From assembly GCA_030847615.1 (NCBI GenBank), contig JAUMIR010000012.1:1357501-1421500 (forward strand): a DNA stretch of 64,000 bases. The letters run 5' to 3'. A program made the translations under genes and the position numbers. This document shows positions 37,501 through 59,960 of this stretch, one piece after another. A model generated the notes under the pieces. The model saw only the letters and a list, made by a program, of their open reading frames with translations. It was not told where the DNA came from and made no database searches. Every line of letters begins with the position of its first letter. Position 1 is the first letter of the stretch. Source of the DNA: Gambelia wislizenii (taxonomy: Eukaryota; Chordata; Lepidosauria; Squamata; Crotaphytidae).

Positions 37501-38987
37501 TCTTGCCCACGCCTCCTTTTCCGGACAACACCAGGAGTTTGTGCTTCACTGTTTTCATTTTTTCCTTGATTTCTTCAATGGCTTGAAAGAGACGGGGAAA
37601 AAGGCAAGGCCACAGAATTAATGTGATGAAGAGAATCCTTTCCTTTAGGCTGGGCAACACTGGCTAGGTCCAGGGAGTAATTTTCTGCCCCAGGCACCAA
37701 CTCCAAAATACAGAAAAACCAAACTAACTAGAAGTGGCTTCCCAGCCCAAAGCTCTGGCTTGAGGCAACTTGGCCTCTCCTGGGGGATTCTGGGAGCTGT
37801 AGTTCAAATTTATACTTCTATTCCCATACCCCCCCAAAGCCTGAGGCAGCTTAGTAGCCCCATCCTGGGGCAACTGGGCGGATGCTAGGAATTGCAGTCC
37901 AAAATGACACTTCTCTTCTCCCTGCTCCCCACAGGCTGTGTCCTGAGGTGAGCTGGCAGCCCCTCCCTGGCTAATTGGGGGTGATGGGAGTTGTAGTCCA
38001 AAAGAATGCTACTATTCTCCCCAAAAACTGTGACCTGAAGCGACTGGGGGGATGCTGGGAGTTGTAGCTCAAAACAATGCTACTATTCTTCCTGTTCCCC
38101 AAAAGCTTTGGCCTGAGGAGACCCGGCAGCCCCACCCTGGAGCAACTGGGGATGCTGGGAGTTATAATCCAAAATGATGCTTCCATTCGCCCCCAAAACG
38201 CCCCACTCTGGAGCAACTGGGGGGTGATGGGAGTTATAGTCCAAAGCGATGCTTCTGTTCTCCCCAAACTCCCCACCCTGGAGCAACTAGGGGGGATGCT
38301 GGGAGTTGTAGCTCAAAACAATGCTACTATTCCCCCTGTTCCCCAAAAGCTTTGGCCTGAGGAGACCCGGCAGCCCCACCCTGGAGCAACTGGGGGTGCT
38401 GGGAGTTGTAGTCCAAAAAGATGCTTCCGTTCTCCTCCAAAACGCCCCACCCTGGAACAACTGGGGGGGGTGATGGGAGTTAATAGTGCAAAACGATGCT
38501 TCTGTTCTCCCAAAACGGCCCACCCTGGAGCAACTGCGGGGATGCTGGGAGTTGTAGTCCAAAACGATGCTTCCATTCACCCCCAAAACGCCCCACCCTG
38601 GAACAACTGGGGGGTGATGGGAGCTATAGTCCAAAGCGATGCTCCTGTTCTCCCCAAATGCCCCACCCTGCAGCAACTGGGGGGATGCTGGGAGTTGTAG
38701 CCCCGGTCCCCGAGGAGTCCTCACCTGGGTCGGGCCCCGCCGGCCGCCCCGAAGCGCAGATCCCCTGGTTGGGGCAACCCCGGCAGGCGTCCGCCTTGCC
38801 CGCCTGGTCGCTGCCGGTGCCGGGACATTCTGAGGGGGACACAAAAGGAGAAAGCACAACCGGATGAGAGAGGGGAGAAGAAGGGAAAGGGGGTCCCCCT
38901 TGACCCTCCGTCAGTCTCACCACCCCGATTCCTCTCACCCTGAGGAGGGACGTCCACCAAGGCCGGGCCGCTCCCCTCAGCGGCCAT
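25535..38987 (-). CDS. NUBP1: NUBP1 (NBP35 orthologue), cytosolic Fe-S scaffold P-loop NTPase, 11 coding exons
   Basis: NUBP1 pairs with NUBP2 as the scaffold that assembles 4Fe-4S clusters for cytosolic and nuclear proteins; it also has reported roles at centrosomes and cilia. Coding exons, in order: 38939-38987, 38725-38829, 37448-37581, 35003-35071, 34118-34150, 33537-33627, 31142-31296, 29299-29409, 28366-28468, 26032-26115, 25535-25587. Phases agree throughout; the protein is 328 residues (human 320). The N-terminal cluster ligands are C18, C32, C35 and C41 with the human spacing (13, 2, 5). The Walker A motif GKGGVGKS spans 72-79, [11 protein letters not shown] follows, and the bridging CPKC is at 245-248. 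The start gives [16 protein letters not shown], longer than the human N-terminus. The promoter is CpG-rich. Confidence 0.97.
26032..26115 (-). CDS. NUBP1: NUBP1 coding exon 10
   Basis: Encodes [18 protein letters not shown] then [10 protein letters not shown]. Acceptor TTGCCCCAG, donor GTAAGT, one base into the next codon. Confidence 0.96.
26291..26590 (+). pseudogene. RPS11: RPS11 retropseudogene, 3'-truncated
   Basis: An intronless stretch reads [20 protein letters not shown]...[15 protein letters not shown]...[11 protein letters not shown] and then stops at 26497. The N-terminal 68 residues of ribosomal protein S11 share [20 protein letters not shown] and KK.PF.GN.SI. Past the stop, shifted frames still give fragments such as QHIRK near 26560, so the similarity runs to about 26590. 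It lies in NUBP1 intron 9 in antisense orientation to NUBP1. Lack of introns and the frame damage mark it as a dead processed copy. Confidence 0.85.
26629..27224. mobile_element. 596-bp MITE-like element with 102-bp terminal inverted repeats
   Basis: 26629-26730 and 27123-27224 are reverse complements over 102 bases with one mismatch; the ends are CTGAGAAGGGGAGAATCAG. The interior contains three (TA)n-bearing units of about 85 bp (GAGGTGA.TGTATGA at 26719, 26802 and 26888). No clear target-site duplication is seen. I do not recognise the superfamily. Confidence 0.85.
27470..28040 (+). mobile_element. L2-like LINE 3' region
   Basis: TCTGGAACTGCCTCCCGTG (encoding a W/L-x-N-x-LP pattern) near 27757 is followed by a T-rich 3' UTR and the tail GTAAGCCACCTTGGGTCCC with an (ATAAA)n end. 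Similar pieces are at 57220-57670 and about 48315-48480. Confidence 0.6.
28366..28468 (-). CDS. NUBP1: NUBP1 coding exon 9
   Basis: Encodes [18 protein letters not shown] and [13 protein letters not shown] plus one base. Acceptor GTTTTGCAG, donor GTAGCC. Confidence 0.95.
29105..29235 (+). repeat. tRNA-derived SINE, 3' half
   Basis: GCTAACACACATTGCAAACT through GAAGAGCGGGGTATAAATAA, same family as 3033-3165. Confidence 0.75.
29299..29409 (-). CDS. NUBP1: NUBP1 coding exon 8 (CPxC motif)
   Basis: 37 codons, phase 0: [33 protein letters not shown] with the bridging-cluster CPKC. Donor GTAATG. Confidence 0.97.
30270..30490. repeat. Fold-back repeat
   Basis: The arm around 30327-30372 (GCTGTGAGGCCGTGTTCTGG..TTTCTTTCTGACGTTTC) recurs inverted at about 30415-30462. 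Outer pieces with CCTTGGTTTTT are also inverted. Confidence 0.85.
30805..31040 (-). repeat. tRNA-derived SINE with MIR/CORE-like centre
   Basis: Antisense copy: TATGTGCCTTCAAGATGACT, GGTTTGCCATTGCCTTCCTC, and ends AATGCTCAGTCCCTACACCG. Confidence 0.7.
31142..31296 (-). CDS. NUBP1: NUBP1 coding exon 7 (Walker B region)
   Basis: Encodes [18 protein letters not shown], the Walker B/Mrp signature [12 protein letters not shown] and AVIITTPQ. Acceptor GTTTCCAG, donor GTAAGA. Confidence 0.98.
31579..31790 (+). repeat. tRNA-derived SINE with MIR/CORE-like centre
   Basis: Sense copy with a tRNA-like head (GTGGTTTGAGTGCTGGACT, GGGTTCAAATC as B box) and a 3' end GGCACACAACAACA. Confidence 0.75.
32151..32570. 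repeat. Exact-period tandem repeat, 3 x 140 bp
   Basis: TAGCATGGCTTTCCAATAC begins at 32181, 32321 and 32461; GCAGTCTAGA at 32281, 32421 and 32561. Unit limits 32151-32290, 32291-32430 and 32431-32570 differ by few bases. The array is in NUBP1 intron 6. Confidence 0.95.
32985..33256 (-). repeat. Full-length tRNA-derived SINE
   Basis: On the minus strand it starts GGAGCCCTGGTGGCGCAGAG (A box region), has GTTCGATTCCA as B box (33188-33198) and ends with the GGGGTGTAAATA tail. This copy shows that the shorter fragments elsewhere belong to a tRNA-headed SINE. Confidence 0.85.
33537..33627 (-). CDS. NUBP1: NUBP1 coding exon 6
   Basis: 30 codons plus one base: [18 protein letters not shown] then [12 protein letters not shown]. 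The acceptor context is weak (AAAAATAAG) and the donor is the non-consensus GTTTGT. Confidence 0.94.
34118..34150 (-). CDS. NUBP1: NUBP1 coding exon 5 (11-codon microexon)
   Basis: 33 bases encoding [11 protein letters not shown], identical to the human segment as recalled. Acceptor CATTTTCAG, donor GTGAGT. It was too short to appear as an open frame on its own. Confidence 0.95.
34668..34860 (+). repeat. tRNA-derived SINE with MIR/CORE-like centre
   Basis: Sense copy: GTTTTGAGTGTTGGACTAGG, ACCCTCTCAGCCTCAGAGAA and GCCCAAGAAAACCC. It lies in NUBP1 intron 4. Confidence 0.7.
35003..35071 (-). CDS. NUBP1: NUBP1 coding exon 4
   Basis: 23 codons in phase 0: [18 protein letters not shown] then LEGEQ, including the conserved D-x-D strand after the P-loop. 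Acceptor CATCCTAG, donor GTATGA. Confidence 0.97.
35245..35612 (+). mobile_element. CR1-type LINE 3' fragment
   Basis: Sense copy from GGGAGCTGGGTGTGTTTAGC through GTTTAAACAGAGGCTGGTTG to TCTGATTCTATAA, inside NUBP1 intron 3. Confidence 0.85.
36040..36145. repeat. Near-perfect palindrome (35-bp arms, 1-base loop)
   Basis: 36072-36106 and 36108-36142 are exact reverse complements (GATTTTCCTTGG..CCGGGCTGTGAGGCCG) around the single base 36107. It is a collapsed copy of the family at 9665-9835 and 30270-30490. Confidence 0.92.
36240..36850. other. Unassigned stretch in NUBP1 intron 3
   Basis: A minus-strand frame ends near 36503 and starts with [20 protein letters not shown]; it is charged and Ser/Glu-rich with no family I recognise. 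It may be part of a retroelement upstream of the non-LTR copy that follows. Confidence 0.3.
36850..37431 (+). mobile_element. Non-LTR retrotransposon 3' fragment with intact 158-codon frame
   Basis: 36923-37399 reads [16 protein letters not shown]...[17 protein letters not shown]...[17 protein letters not shown] and ends in [26 protein letters not shown], a C2H2-like knuckle. This is the C-terminal end of a reverse-transcriptase protein. Other window copies (20617-20878, 24383-24875, 52205-52520, 52690-53100, 62580-62695) end in the same GAAGAAAAGCCAGAGAGA. The clade is not assigned. It inserted just beside NUBP1 exon 3, on the opposite strand. Confidence 0.85.
37448..37581 (-). CDS. NUBP1: NUBP1 coding exon 3 (Walker A)
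   Basis: Encodes [19 protein letters not shown], the P-loop [18 protein letters not shown] and LAEDEAKQ. Donor GTAAGT; a retroelement copy ends about 16 bases into the intron. Confidence 0.98.
37960..38702. repeat. Minisatellite of about 70-bp units bearing ZNF143-like motifs
   Basis: Units begin with GATGCTGGGAGTTGTAGTCC or GTGATGGGAGTTATAGTCC at about 37982, 38051, 38151, 38224, 38295, 38397, 38470, 38541, 38613 and 38683. The units form a trimer period of about 246 bp (38051 to 38295 to 38541; 38151 to 38397; 38224 to 38470). Two units are lengthened by about 30 bases (AAAAGCTTTGGCCTGAGGAG). The array stops 22 bases from the exon 2 donor. Confidence 0.93.
38725..38829 (-). CDS. NUBP1: NUBP1 coding exon 2 (N-terminal Fe-S cysteines)
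   Basis: Encodes [19 protein letters not shown] and PNQGICASG, with the four cysteine ligands. Acceptor CCCCCTCAG, donor GTGAGG. Unlike the intron on its 3' side, the exon is very GC-rich. Confidence 0.95.
38939..38987 (-). CDS. NUBP1: NUBP1 coding exon 1
   Basis: ATG at 38987, 16 codons ([16 protein letters not shown]) plus the first base of a Glu codon, donor GTGAGA. The intron that follows is only 109 bases. Confidence 0.88.
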
Positions 38988-39967
38988 GAGGGAAAACTAC
39001 TGCCGGAAAGAAATTCAAGAGCACACTTCCGGTCCCCCATTTCCGGATAGGGAATACATGGTTCCCCCGCTCCTGAAGCCAAAGCGGTGACGTACTTCCG
39101 GCGGCGGGAGAAAGCGCGTACGAGTGGAATGATCAAGCTCCGCCCCCGAAGTGGGTTTCGCAGAACGCAGGCGCATTCCGGAGAACGACGCGCGTTGTGA
39201 GGAGCCTGGAAGAGAATTGAAGGGGGGGGGGGAAGAGAAGCTTCGGGAGGCGGAGCCTCCGCGTCACATGATTCAGGCGCCGTTTGCCATTGGCTGAGCC
39301 AACTCTATGCCTCAGAGTTCAGTTTTTTCGAAGAAATAGGGATTCTTTGACACGGGTCATTTGTTCACACGTTACTTTCGTAGTTTGAAGGGAAAAAACC
39401 TAAATTATGAACAAGTGTCCCCCTTTATTTCGTCTCGCCGCTTTCCAGAAGCGGGAAAATGTAATTAATGTTTTCATTTTTTTAATACAATTTTTTCTGT
39501 GGAGGGAAAAGACCCAAAGCGGGTCGTACACCCCTCACTATAAACGCGATCATATTCTTTTAAAAAAGGCTTAAGAATATTACCAAACGGCGCAGAGAAA
39601 AAAACCAAAAAAGTGCTCCAAAAATTAAACACACACACACACACACACAAACACCTCAGAACATTACTTTATTTGGGTATTTGTTTTTTTTAAAGATTCA
39701 AGAGTATCACCTCATAGAAAAAAAGACATTTTACTCCAAAAATTAGGATGAAAATAGAGAGGCATACTGGAGGTAGGAAGGCGGCTCCCTGAGGGAAGAT
39801 TTGAACCAGAAGGAACTTTCTAGATCAACGGTCTCATTTTTAGTCACGAAACGGCACCCGTTCAGAAAAAAAATGCCCCACTTTTCTTATTTTGGTTGAA
39901 AACAAGGCAGTAATGTTGTCTCGTATGTTGTTCTGCCGCCTCACGTTCAGTTCGGAAAAGAAGTCCG

Positions 39968-41962
39968 TACAGTTGGACCCCGTATATGCGGGGGGATGTT
40001 TCCGGGGACCCCTGTGGATCCCGAAAACCATGGATAACAGCGATCACCATTGAAAATAATGGGACTTCTGGTTTAAAATACCATAGAGTTTGCCTTGGAG
40101 GACCTAGAAAATGGCCAGAGGGGATACCTCTGTAGACAGTTTTTTTTAGGAAGACTATGGTAGGTGTGCTGTTTTGTGTCCCTCGGATAACTGAATCAGT
40201 GGATAATGAATCAGTGGATACGCGGGTCCTACTGTATCATTGGGGGATTGGTTCCGGGGGGAGGCTGCAGATCCCGAAAACCATGGATAATAGTGAATGC
40301 CATCGAAAATAATGGGACTTCCAGTTTAAAATACCATAGAGTTGTCTTGGAAGACCAAGAAAATGGTTAGAGAGGATGCTTCTCTAGACAGTTTTCTAGG
40401 TAGACTCTATGGTAGGTGTGTTGTTTTGTGTCCTGCGGATAAGTGAATCAGTGGATAATGAATCAGCAGATATGGGGGTCCTACCGTATCCATGGGGTAT
40501 TGGTTCCAGGGAGCCCTGCGGATCCTGAAAACCACGGATAACAGCGAATGACATTGAAGATAAAGGGACTTCTGACCGGCCGAACCCAAAGGGTGCTCAG
40601 CAGTGGCTCCTCTTCGTCTTGGAAAGATGTGACCAGTGGGGTGCCACAGGGTTCTGTCCTGGGCCCTGTGCTATTCAACATTTTATCAATGACTTGGATA
40701 AGGGAATTAGGGGCATACTTATCAAATTTGCAGATGACAACAAATTAGGAGGAGTAGCTAATACCCTAGAGGACAGGATCAAAATTCAGAATTACCTGGA
40801 TAGACTGGAGAGCTGGGCCAAAGCTAACAAAATGAAATTCAATACAGAGAAATGTAAAGTATTGCATTTAGGGCGGAAAAATGAAATGCATAAATATAGG
40901 ATGGGAGAGACCTGGCTGAATGAAACTACATGCGAAAGGGATCTAGGAGTCCTAGTAGACCACAAGTTGAACATGAGCCAACAGTGTGATGCGGCAGCTA
41001 AAAAGGCCAATGCAATTTTGGGCTGCATCAATAGAACTATAGTGTCTAGATCAAGGGAAGTAATAGTGCCTCTCTATTCTGCCTTGGTCAGACCTCACTT
41101 AGAATACTGTGTCCAGTTCTGAGCACCACAATTCAAAAAGGATATTGACAAATTGGAGTGTGTCCAGAGAAGGGCAACTAAAATGGTGAAAGGTCTGGAA
41201 ACGATGCCTTATGAGGAGAGACTTAGGGAGCTGGGTATGTTTAGCCTGGAAAAAAGGTGGTTAAGAGGCAATATGATAGCCCTGTTTAAGTATTTGAAGG
41301 GATGTCACGTTGAGGATGGAGCAGGGTTGTTTTCTGCTGCTCCAGAGACTGGAACACGGAGCAATGGATGCAAGCTCCAGGAACAGAGATCCCACCTCAA
41401 CCTTAGGAGGAACTTTTTGACAGTAAGAGCTGTTCGGCAGTGGAATACACTCTCTCGGAGCGTGGTGGGGTCTCCTTCCTTGGAGGTCTTTAAACAGAGG
41501 CTGGATGGCCATCTGTCAGGGATGCTTTGATCAAGATTTCCTGTGTGGCAGGGGGTTGGACTGGATGGCCCTCGTGGTCTCTTCCAACTCTGCAATTCTA
41601 TGAAAATACCATAGAGTTGTCTTGGAAGACCTAGAAAATGGTTAGAGAGGATGCTTCTCTAGACAGTTTTCTAGGTAGACTCTATGGCAGGTGTGTTGTT
41701 TTGTGTCCTGCAGATAACTGAATCAGGGGATTGGTTCTGGGGTACCCGTGGATACAGAAAACCATGGATAATAGCCAACACCATTGAAAATAATGGGAAT
41801 TCTGGTTTTAAATAGCATAGAGTTGCCTTGGAGGACCTAGAAAATGGCTACAGAGGACACATTTTCTAAGAAGACTCTATGGTAGGTGTGCTGTTTTTTG
41901 TCCCATGGGTAATTGAATCAGTGAATAATGAATCAGTGGATACAGGGGTCCTACTGTATTTG
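39968..41962. mobile_element. Tandem Tigger-like MITE units, interrupted by CR1
   Basis: The unit runs from TACAGTTGGACCCCGTATATG to GATACGCGGGTCCTACTGTA, an imperfect terminal inverted repeat. The anchor GAAAACCATGGATAA recurs at 40023, about 40276, about 40527 (with one change) and about 41757. The third unit is split at about 40575-41603 by CR1, and its text (ACTTCTG ... AAAATACCATAGAGTT) resumes afterwards. Confidence 0.8.
40575..41603 (+). mobile_element. CR1-type LINE, 3' part of reverse-transcriptase frame
   Basis: The frame encodes the CR1 RT end: [14 protein letters not shown] region near 40635, [80 protein letters not shown] (to 41122), then CVQRRATKMVKGLE...YEERLRELGMFSLEKR and [13 protein letters not shown] (to 41530). 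A stop replaces Trp in the expected QFWAP, and one frame change occurs near 40670. The 3' end is GCAATTCTATG. Confidence 0.93.
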
Positions 41963-42600
41963 CCGTCAAGTCAACGGTGATCCTACGAGAGACCTCCAAG
42001 AGCCTTGGTCATCCATGGTCCCATTCAGGTCTTGCAAACTCAGGGCAGCCGTGTCTTCCTTGAGCCAATCCATCCATCTGTAATGGGACCTTCCTCTTTG
42101 TCCTTCCACTTTACCGAGCATTATCACATGTCTTCTCCGAGTCATGTTGCCTCATGATACGTCTAAAGTACGATAGCCATTGTTTAGTTATTTTGGCTTC
42201 TAGGGCGAGTTCAGGCTTGTTTTGCTCAAGGACTCATTTTTTGGTAGAACTCTCCTCCAGTACCACGTTTCAAATGGTCGGATTCTCTCCCTGTCAACTC
42301 TCTTCACTGTCCAGTTTTCATACCTATACATAGAAATTCGAAATACTATGGCATAGAATAGATGATACTGACTTTGGTTTTCAATGATAAATCTTTACAC
42401 CCAGAGATCTTATCCAGTTCCTCCACAGCTGCCCTTCCAAATCCTTTAGTTTTCTTCTGATTCCTTGACTATAGTCTCCATTTTGATGAATGACTGAGCC
42501 GACGCATACAAAATCTTTTTAATTATTTTGATCAACTCAATATCTACTTTAAAGTTATGTCATCCATCTGTGGTCATTATTTTTGTTTTCTAAGAGCCTT
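41960..42600 (-). mobile_element. Non-LTR retrotransposon RT tail fragment
   Basis: Antisense text such as CTTCCTTGAGCCAATCCATCC and CCTTCCTCTTTGTCCTTCC matches 59570-59960, where the minus frame gives LLYFGRIVRRQHSLEKTIML and GRPHSRRMDSVKEAT. Many frame breaks. Confidence 0.65.
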
Positions 42601-43637
42601 ATCGCACTATGGCACTATAGCATCATAAGAATGCATTAGTCCCACGTTAGTCTTATTGCACAGCGTTGTTGCTCTCCAGGCGTTGTTGCATTGTAGGGTT
42701 GTTGTAAACGTGCTTTTTCATGCTGGAAATAATCTGTTAATGACTCCTTTTCCTGCTACAATTCAGTAACCAGCTTGGCTGCAGATGTCCCAATCTGCTT
42801 TCTTTTGCAAAAGTCATGATAATGGCATCCCATTGCGCAGTTATGATATTATTGCACTATGACAGCTACCCATAAAAAAAAATTTAATCAAGACGCGAAG
42901 GGTAGGGTAGAGGAGGCGGCAATGGAGCCATTGCTGTGGAAGAAAAAATGTGTAAACTGTATAAATTACACAATTAAGGTGGAATTTGCAGCATGTGTGT
43001 GATAGAGAGTCAACATTCAGCTACCTTCACAAGAATGGTTGGAGCAGATTTCAAAGGGAATAAAATGGTATTAAGGAGCAGTGCGGTAAGTCCCTAAATA
43101 TTCATCGTAACCATGCTTCAGCACTTCCTTGAATTTCACCAATGGTTGTTCGACATCTTTGTTATTTTTTGAAAGTCATATGGTGTCATTTGCACATCTT
43201 AAATTGTTTAAGGCAACTGTACTGTCACCTAATATTAAGTTCTGGGGGGGGGGGAAGACCATATTGCCAAATCATATTAACTTCTGAAAACAATACCTTA
43301 TTTCTGCCACTTACTGGTTTCTGAAATGAAGTTTGTGTCACCGTTGCGTAATCAGTTCTGAAAGTGAGGTAGTCCATCCTCATATTTCTAATTTGGAGCA
43401 TATGGGCTTATTTCATTTCCATTACCATTTTTAAAAACCAGGATGAGTGTGTGTCTCACAGGGCCTCCTTAGCTGGGGCCATGATGTCCTCATCTTTTGT
43501 GACAACATCAGCAAGTCACCGTGTAATAAGGCAGCAGCTGCAAATGAAGAAATGTTGTTTTTGTAAAACAAAAAATTGCAGCTGCCTTGCTTCCTGGAGC
43601 CTGGCCTGGTGAGGGAAGGCTGGGCGGCCCCTTTTAG

Positions 43638-58001
<14,364 letters not shown>

Positions 58002-58144
58002 GGCAGCGCCCGCGACCCCCCGCCCCCGGCCTGGCCAATCCACTTCTCTTCCCCTGTCCATCTGACATAAAAGATTGCAAATCACGGGAGACATTTTCTG
58101 CTTATTCTTCCCCCCCTCTATTTTTTAGTCGAGTGAAGAAAGGA

Positions 58145-58150
58145 AATAAA
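58145..58150 (+). terminator. Candidate TEKT5 poly(A) signal
   Basis: AATAAA 144 bases after the TEKT5 stop; a second lies about 20 bases further on. Confidence 0.5.
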
Positions 58151-58554
58151 CTGAGAAAGGCGATGGAAATAAAGAAAACCCATAAGCATAAACAAAATCA
58201 GAACAAGGTCACAGCTTTTCTTGTGTACAGACAGAGCATGTCCTATGTGAGGAAGGAGGTCCCTCTCCCCCTGTGCATTCTGGGAAAGAAATGGAGCATC
58301 CTGCTCTGGAATGTCCCCAGTAGTATGTTTCTCCAAGGGTGGCAGGCTTTAACTGAGCTATCCGAGGTGCTGAACTTATTTTTTGGGGGGGGGATTTGGT
58401 TTCAGCACCTTGAATAGAGATCCTTGAAAATCTGGACTGAAACTTGGAGTGGATTCATGGCCCCACTGGCAGGGGATCCACCAGCCTCCATTTTGCTATG
58501 GGAAGGACGTGTGGCACTTGTCGAGAGATAATGCTCCTTACAATATGCTGATAT

Positions 58555-59110
58555 CATATAATCATAAAGTTGGAAGAGACCACAAGGGCCATACAGTTCA
58601 ACCCCATTCTGCCTTGCAGGAATAAACAAAGCATTCCAGACAGATGGCCATCCAGCCTCTGCTTAAAAACCTCCAAAGGAGGAGACTCCACCACAATCTG
58701 AGACATAGAATCATAGAGTTGGAAGGGACCTCCAAGGGCCATCCAGTCCAACCCCATTCTGCCATGCAGGAATGGGTTTCTTCTGCCTGATTAGAAGGGA
58801 ACATGAGGGGGAGGAAGTAACTGGAATTTTGGAGATGTGGTGTGGCTAGAAGCGGTTTTCTCTACTTATAGAATCATAGAGTTGGAAGAGGCCACAAGGG
58901 CCATCTAGTCCAACCCCATTTTGCCATGCAGGAGTAGACAATCAAAGCTTTCCCAATAGATGGCTATCCAGCCTCTGCTTAAAAACCTCCAAAGAAGGAG
59001 ACTCCACCACACTCCCAGGCAGTGTATTCCACTTCCAAACAGCTCTTACGGTCAGGAAGTTTAGATGGAATCTCTTTTCCTGTAGTTTGAACCCACTGCT
59101 AGTCCCTGGA
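58555..59110 (-). mobile_element. CR1-type LINE 3' fragments
   Basis: Three antisense starts: ATAATCATAAAGTTGGAAGA (58557), CATAGAATCATAGAGTTGG (58704) and TAGAATCATAGAGTTGGAAG (58868). The last runs to GTAGTTTGAACCCACTGC. Confidence 0.85.
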
Positions 59111-59569
59111 GTTTCAGGCCCTGAGAGGCGAGAGATGGGGAGCTAATCAGATCAAGAGGTGGGATCTGGTGAGGTAAGGGTAGCACCCCATTTCATGTTT
59201 TAGGGGGAGGTGGGGATGGTGCTAATAGCAAAAGCAAGCAAGGCATCAAATAGTGGGCTGTCTTGATCCTGGCTCCTCTCTGGAGATTATATTCCTCCAC
59301 GTCCTGGAGGCCTGAGGATCCTGAGAAGGTAGTGGAAAGAAACCCCTCAGTCTCCAGGTTGAAGCCGGAGACCTGGCAACCATATCAACACAATTTGAGA
59401 ACGTTCCTTATTTCCCCAAAACTATAGCTGCCAAAGCTCCCCAGACAACATGGCTACCATGGTGGTGGGGACATTCTAGCAACTGTAGTCCAAAAAAGAG
59501 GCTTTTCCAAGCTCTCTCTAGCAGTGTTGGGGTTGGTTCATGGAGCAAATATCCCATTAGAGACAAAAT

Positions 59570-59960
59570 GTGTTGTTGTGAACTGCCATCAACTCAACTT
59601 CAACGTACGGCAACTCCGTGAATGAGAGACCTTCAAGTCTCCCTCTCCTCAACAGCCCTGCTCAGGCCTTGCAAACACAGGGCAACCATTGTGGCTTCCT
59701 TGACTGAATCCATCCTCCTGGAATGGGGTCTTCCTCTTTTCCTCCTGACGTTCACCTTCCCAAGCATTATTGTCTTTTCTAGTGAGTGCTGTCTTCTCAC
59801 GATACGGCCAAAGTACAACAGCCTCGGTTTAGTCAAAATAGCATCTTTGATATCCCTTCCAAAGCTAGATGATATTGCAAATCTGTTAGCGCTAGGAAGC
59901 TCCTATCCTGAGGATGCAAAGTCTTCCATGTTGTGCACAGCTTCCCCTCCTTCAAATGAG
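59570..59960 (-). mobile_element. Non-LTR retrotransposon RT tail fragment
   Basis: The minus frame at 59633-59836 reads TKPRLLYFGRIVRRQHSLEK, RRKRGRPHSRRMDSVKEATM, a motif set typical of RT C-termini. Related to 41960-42600. Confidence 0.65.

Larger units (their letters stand above)
38700..39300 (-). promoter_or_regulatory. NUBP1 promoter / CpG-rich region
   Basis: CpG dinucleotides are dense from exon 2 to about 39300, unlike the flanks. Two ACTTCCGG ETS-type sites (39025-39032 and 39094-39101), a TGACGTA CRE-like site (39088-39094) and ATTGG, a CCAAT box on the NUBP1 strand (39289-39293), lie within 310 bases of the start codon. These are typical of housekeeping promoters. Confidence 0.7.
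39301..43637. other. NUBP1-TEKT5 divergent intergenic region
   Basis: 39300-39960 is mostly unique, with a (CA)n run at 39630-39650. 39968-41962 is a tandem run of Tigger-like units split by CR1. 41960-42600 is an antisense non-LTR fragment. 42600-43637 has no recognised repeat except short MITE-like pieces, and includes the TEKT5 upstream region. Confidence 0.6.

Noticed and set aside
38077..38700. 207-codon plus-strand frame and 190-codon minus-strand frame (38287-38859) in NUBP1 intron 2
   Set aside because: Both are read-through of the 70-bp minisatellite, whose units lack stops in some frames; the peptides are mere repeats of the unit and overlap NUBP1 exon 2.
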